Position numbers and translations under genes: made by a program
Shown: positions 61,829-64,000 of the stretch, one piece after another
Position numbering within the stretch: position 1 is the first letter of the stretch
Layout: each line of letters starts with the position of its first letter
Assembly (NCBI RefSeq): GCF_003105115.1
Contig: NZ_QETH01000010.1
Location: 41,084-105,083, forward strand
Source of the DNA: Flavobacterium sp. HTF
GTDB lineage: Bacteria > Bacteroidota > Bacteroidia > Flavobacteriales > Flavobacteriaceae
Length of the DNA stretch: 64,000 bases
Direction: 5' to 3'
Notes under the pieces: generated by a model
Database searches by the model: none
Seen by the model: only the letters and a program-made list of their open reading frames with translations
What the model was told of the DNA's origin: nothing

Positions 61829-62716
61829 TTACTGATTATAACCGAATCGTTTTAGCATATTGGCATTGCTTCTCCAGTTTTTATTCACTTTTACATAAAG
61901 TTCGATGTGAATTTGTTTTCCGAAGAATTTCTCTAAATCCAGGCGGGAATCCATTCCGACTTTTTTCAGGGCTGCACCTTTATGTCCGATGATGATTCCT
62001 TTTTGGGTTTCGCGTTCGACCATAATTACAGAACGGATTCTGATGATTTTTTCGTCTTCAAAAAATTCCTCAGTAACGATTTCAACCGCATACGGAATCT
62101 CTTTACTGTAATTCAACAGGATTTTTTCACGAATGGTTTCGTTTACAAAGAAACGTTCCGGTTTGTCTGTTAGCTGATCTTTAGGATAATAAGCCGGAGA
62201 TTCTGGTAATAATTCGATGATTCTTCCAAAAACTTCCGGTACATTAAAATTCTGCAGCGCCGAGATTGGGAAAATCTCTGCATTTGGCACTTTCTCTTTC
62301 CAGAAAGCAACCTGCTCTTCTAATTGTTCCTGATTTGAATTATCGATTTTATTCAATAACAACAGAACCGGAATTTTAGCGTGAATGATTTTATTAAAAA
62401 AAGCTTCATCTTTTAAATCCTGCTCTCCTACTTCGACCATGTAAATCAAAATGTCAGCATCTTCAAAAGCCGATTTTACAAAGTTCATCATCGATTCCTG
62501 CATTTCGTAAGCCGGTTTGATGATTCCGGGTGTATCAGACAAAACCAACTGAAAGTCTTCTCCGTTTACGATTCCCAAAATTCTATGACGTGTAGTTTGT
62601 GCTTTTGATGTAATGATCGATAATCTTTCTCCAACGAAGGCGTTCATCAGGGTTGATTTTCCAACATTTGGATTTCCGATAATGTTTACGAATCCTGCTT
62701 TATGTGACATTTGCAT
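61829..62716 (-). CDS. era: GTPase Era
   Basis: Binds 16S rRNA and assists 30S assembly. The 295-residue protein has the P-loop GNPNVGKS at 14-21, DTPG, NKID and a C-terminal KH domain (GHKGAALKKVG, IHIELYVKV). The start MQMSHKAG allows ATG at 62716 or 62710. A TACCTTTG box on the minus strand (62730-62737) is 14-21 bp upstream and probably the -7 promoter element. It is divergent from initiator tRNA. Confidence 0.98.
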   Translation of the reverse strand: MQMSHKAGFVNIIGNPNVGKSTLMNAFVGERLSIITSKAQTTRHRILGIVNGEDFQLVLSDTPGIIKPAYEMQESMMNFVKSAFEDADILIYMVEVGEQDLKDEAFFNKIIHAKIPVLLLLNKIDNSNQEQLEEQVAFWKEKVPNAEIFPISALQNFNVPEVFGRIIELLPESPAYYPKDQLTDKPERFFVNETIREKILLNYSKEIPYAVEIVTEEFFEDEKIIRIRSVIMVERETQKGIIIGHKGAALKKVGMDSRLDLEKFFGKQIHIELYVKVNKNWRSNANMLKRFGYNQ

Positions 62717-62729
62717 AATATTTAAGGTG

Positions 62730-62737
62730 CAAAGGTA
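62730..62737 (-). promoter_or_regulatory. Candidate -7 promoter box of era
   Basis: Plus-strand CAAAGGTA reads TACCTTTG on the minus strand, 14 bp upstream of the first era ATG. The same box occurs at 61512-61519 upstream of der. Confidence 0.5.
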
Positions 62738-62783
62738 GTCATATCAACTCAATACAGAAAATAAAACATTTTTTAAAGTTTTC

Positions 62784-62814
62784 GTTGTTTTTCTCAAAAA
62801 ACGGCGTATCTTTG
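62784..62814 (+). promoter_or_regulatory. Promoter of initiator tRNA
   Basis: GTTG at 62784-62787, 19-bp spacer, TATCTTTG at 62807-62814: a near-perfect Bacteroidota promoter 12 bp before the tRNA. Confidence 0.8.
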
Positions 62815-62826
62815 CACCCGAAACAT

Positions 62827-62899
62827 CGCGGGATAGAGCAGTAGGCAGCTCGTCGGGCTCATAACCCGAAGGTCACAGGTTCGAGTCCTGTTCCCGCTA
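62827..62899 (+). tRNA. Initiator tRNA-fMet (CAT)
   Basis: A 73-nt cloverleaf. Acceptor CGCGGGA pairs with TCCCGCT except C1 with U72, so the first pair is open as in initiators. The anticodon CAT is at 62860-62862, and the anticodon stem has three consecutive G-C pairs (GGG/CCC), the second initiator hallmark. The T arm has GGTTCGAGTCC. CCA is not encoded. Its terminator hairpin follows at once. Confidence 0.96.
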
Positions 62900-62942
62900 C
62901 TAAAACAAAAAGCTTCAGAGAAATCTGGAGCTTTTTTTGTTT
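62897..62942 (+). repeat. 46-bp direct repeat copy A at the tRNA 3' end (includes terminator)
   Basis: Starts with CTACTAAAAC inside the last bases of the tRNA and contains a terminator stem AGCTTCAGA / TCTGGAGCT with T7. An almost identical copy (one base shorter) is at 63751-63795. Confidence 0.85.
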
Positions 62943-63172
62943 ATAGCTTTCTGATTCTCTTTGCGGGCACAGATTGCAAATCTGCGCTATCGTTGCGGAT
63001 TTTTTGTCTACATTTTTTTATTTTGAAAGATGTAAATCATATAACTTTCCCGAAACAAATTAAACATTTCGAAGAGGGCGAAGTTTACTCTATTTATTTT
63101 CTGTAAATTTGACTGTATATACAAGCAAAAAATTCTGCTATTAATTTTAAATTATTTATCTCAATATAATCA
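62943..63172. other. Intergenic region before the GNAT gene
   Basis: About 230 bp with an imperfect hairpin GCACAGATT-GCA-AATCTGCGC (62967-62987). No ORF and no clear promoter box were identified. Confidence 0.4.
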
Positions 63173-63673
63173 ATGTCTACTCTTTATCAAAGTTCAAGAA
63201 TAATTATTCGAGAATTTTTATCTCAGGAACAACAAACATTTTTAGATCTTTTTAAAGATAATCAAGTTACACAATACCTTCCTGATACTTCACCAGAAAG
63301 ATATGTAGAAATGTTTAATGAATTGCTTGAAAATTATGAAACGAAAAATCTTAGTCGATGGGCGATATTTGACACTACAAATAATAATTTTATAGGAATT
63401 TGTGTTGCTCGTATTTTTGCGCACAATATAAAACAAATAGAAATCGGCTATGTACTTAGTAGGGAATATTGGGGAAAAGGTATTGCTACAGAAGTATGTA
63501 AGGCAATAACACAATATAGTTTTGCAAATACAAATACGAAAGAAATTGTAGCCATAACAGATCTCGATAACACTGGCTCACAAAATGTGCTACAAAAAGC
63601 CGGATTTAAACGATTAGACAATTTGATAAGAAATGAAGAGGAACTAGCCTATTTTAAGATAGAAAGATCATAA
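63173..63673 (+). CDS. GNAT-family N-acetyltransferase (RimJ/RimL-like)
   Basis: A 166-residue acetyltransferase with the acetyl-CoA loop YWGKGIATEVC (about residues 100-110) and the C-terminal ADLDNTGSQNVLQKAGFKRL-like ITDLDNTGSQNVLQKAGFKR. It should transfer acetyl groups to an amine of a small molecule or protein N-terminus. It lies between two direct repeats that begin at the tRNA 3' end, and its AT-rich codon use looks like an acquired gene. No integrase is present in the 0.8-kb segment. Confidence 0.87.
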   Translation: MSTLYQSSRIIIREFLSQEQQTFLDLFKDNQVTQYLPDTSPERYVEMFNELLENYETKNLSRWAIFDTTNNNFIGICVARIFAHNIKQIEIGYVLSREYWGKGIATEVCKAITQYSFANTNTKEIVAITDLDNTGSQNVLQKAGFKRLDNLIRNEEELAYFKIERS

Positions 63674-63970
63674 TGTCATTTATGTTGACAAAATAAAAAA
63701 ATTAAATTCAATAATAAATTATATATTTAAATTGGGCAAAATTAGAAACCCTACTAAAACAAAAGCTTCAGAGAAATCTGGAGCTTTTTTTGTTTTGAGA
63801 ATAATCTAAAAAACTTTCGTTCACGAGCGAGACGCTCGCGCAAGCGGTTGAAAAGATTCAAAATCAAAATTCCATTCTTTCAAATGGATAAATATTTAGG
63901 CACAATATCTTACAAAAAGAATATTTACGGGATATTTTTTTATCTTCGAAATTCAGTTTTTTTAATCCGA
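63674..63970. other. Intergenic region at the right end, with repeat copy B
   Basis: Holds the second 46-bp direct repeat (63751-63795), a CGAGC-GAGAC-GCTCG hairpin (63824-63838) and a TATCTTCG box (63941-63948) that may drive a gene starting at 63971. Confidence 0.55.
63751..63795 (+). repeat. 46-bp direct repeat copy B (terminator-containing)
   Basis: CTACTAAAACAAAA, GCTTCAGAGAAATCTGGAGC, then TTTTTTTGTTT. It differs from copy A by one missing A. It is preceded by ACC rather than the tRNA sequence. Confidence 0.85.
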
Positions 63971-64000
63971 ATGGCTTTATCTTTGAACTTCGGAAAACTA
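63971..64000 (+). CDS. Possible start of a gene running off the window
   Basis: ATG at 63971 opens MALSLNFGKL to the edge, 22 bp after a TATCTTCG box. Too short to identify. Confidence 0.3.
   Translation, partial: MALSLNFGKL

Noticed and set aside
62943..63750. A mobile element carrying the GNAT gene
   Set aside because: No transposase, integrase or terminal inverted repeats. Only the direct repeats support insertion, so no mobile element was annotated.

Overview
The window looks like a chromosomal segment of a Flavobacterium-type bacterium (Bacteroidota, Flavobacteriia). The signs are low GC, very AT-rich spacers, promoters with the Bacteroidota -7 element TAnnTTTG, TonB-dependent receptors with carboxypeptidase-regulatory-like N-termini, a type IX secretion C-terminal domain, a lipid-anchored TamL beside TamB, and families such as GSCFA and DUF4230. 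I see no transposase, integrase, CRISPR array or rRNA.

Layout. 1-8 kb: start of a TonB-type outer-membrane protein, a Crp/Fnr regulator, an NTF2-like secreted protein, a quinone reductase, an SDR enzyme, two AraC-type regulators, and lipB behind two paralogous lipoproteins. 8-18 kb: lysS, a lipoprotein, a D-lactate-dehydrogenase-like enzyme, a NarK-type nitrate transporter with an inserted domain, two Spy-like proteins, hemL, a glucosaminidase/LysM lipoprotein and a D-cysteine desulfhydrase/ACC deaminase homologue. 18-29 kb: DUF5522, urocanate hydratase, a DUF4136 lipoprotein, ilvA with an isoleucine leader peptide and attenuator, a secreted GH30 enzyme, truncated haemoglobin and aromatic amino acid hydroxylase. 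29-38 kb: DUF4230, the tamB-tamL operon and GSCFA. 38-42 kb is accessory: three related lipoproteins around a lipoprotein with an astacin-like protease and a bulb-lectin-like domain. 42-50 kb: ABC exporter, alaS, M23 peptidase, MerR regulator, LemA and two TPM proteins. 50-58 kb: an Rrf2 regulator, a short peptide ending MCCMC, a TonB receptor, DUF2490 and another large outer-membrane receptor. 58-64 kb: an unrecognised two-domain beta-rich protein, der, era, initiator tRNA and a GNAT acetyltransferase flanked by direct repeats.

Most genes are conserved core or envelope functions. The most interesting signals lie between genes: the ilvA attenuator (19-aa leader with eight Ile, then a terminator); the Rrf2 gene followed by a Cys-rich leader ORF in front of a TonB receptor, suggesting sulfur-controlled uptake; a 46-bp direct repeat starting inside the 3' end of initiator tRNA and bracketing a GNAT gene; a two-copy intergenic element whose central stem covaries; and a 127-bp nested perfect palindrome downstream of the ABC exporter.

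All assignments come from reading the sequence and from family knowledge. No database search was run.
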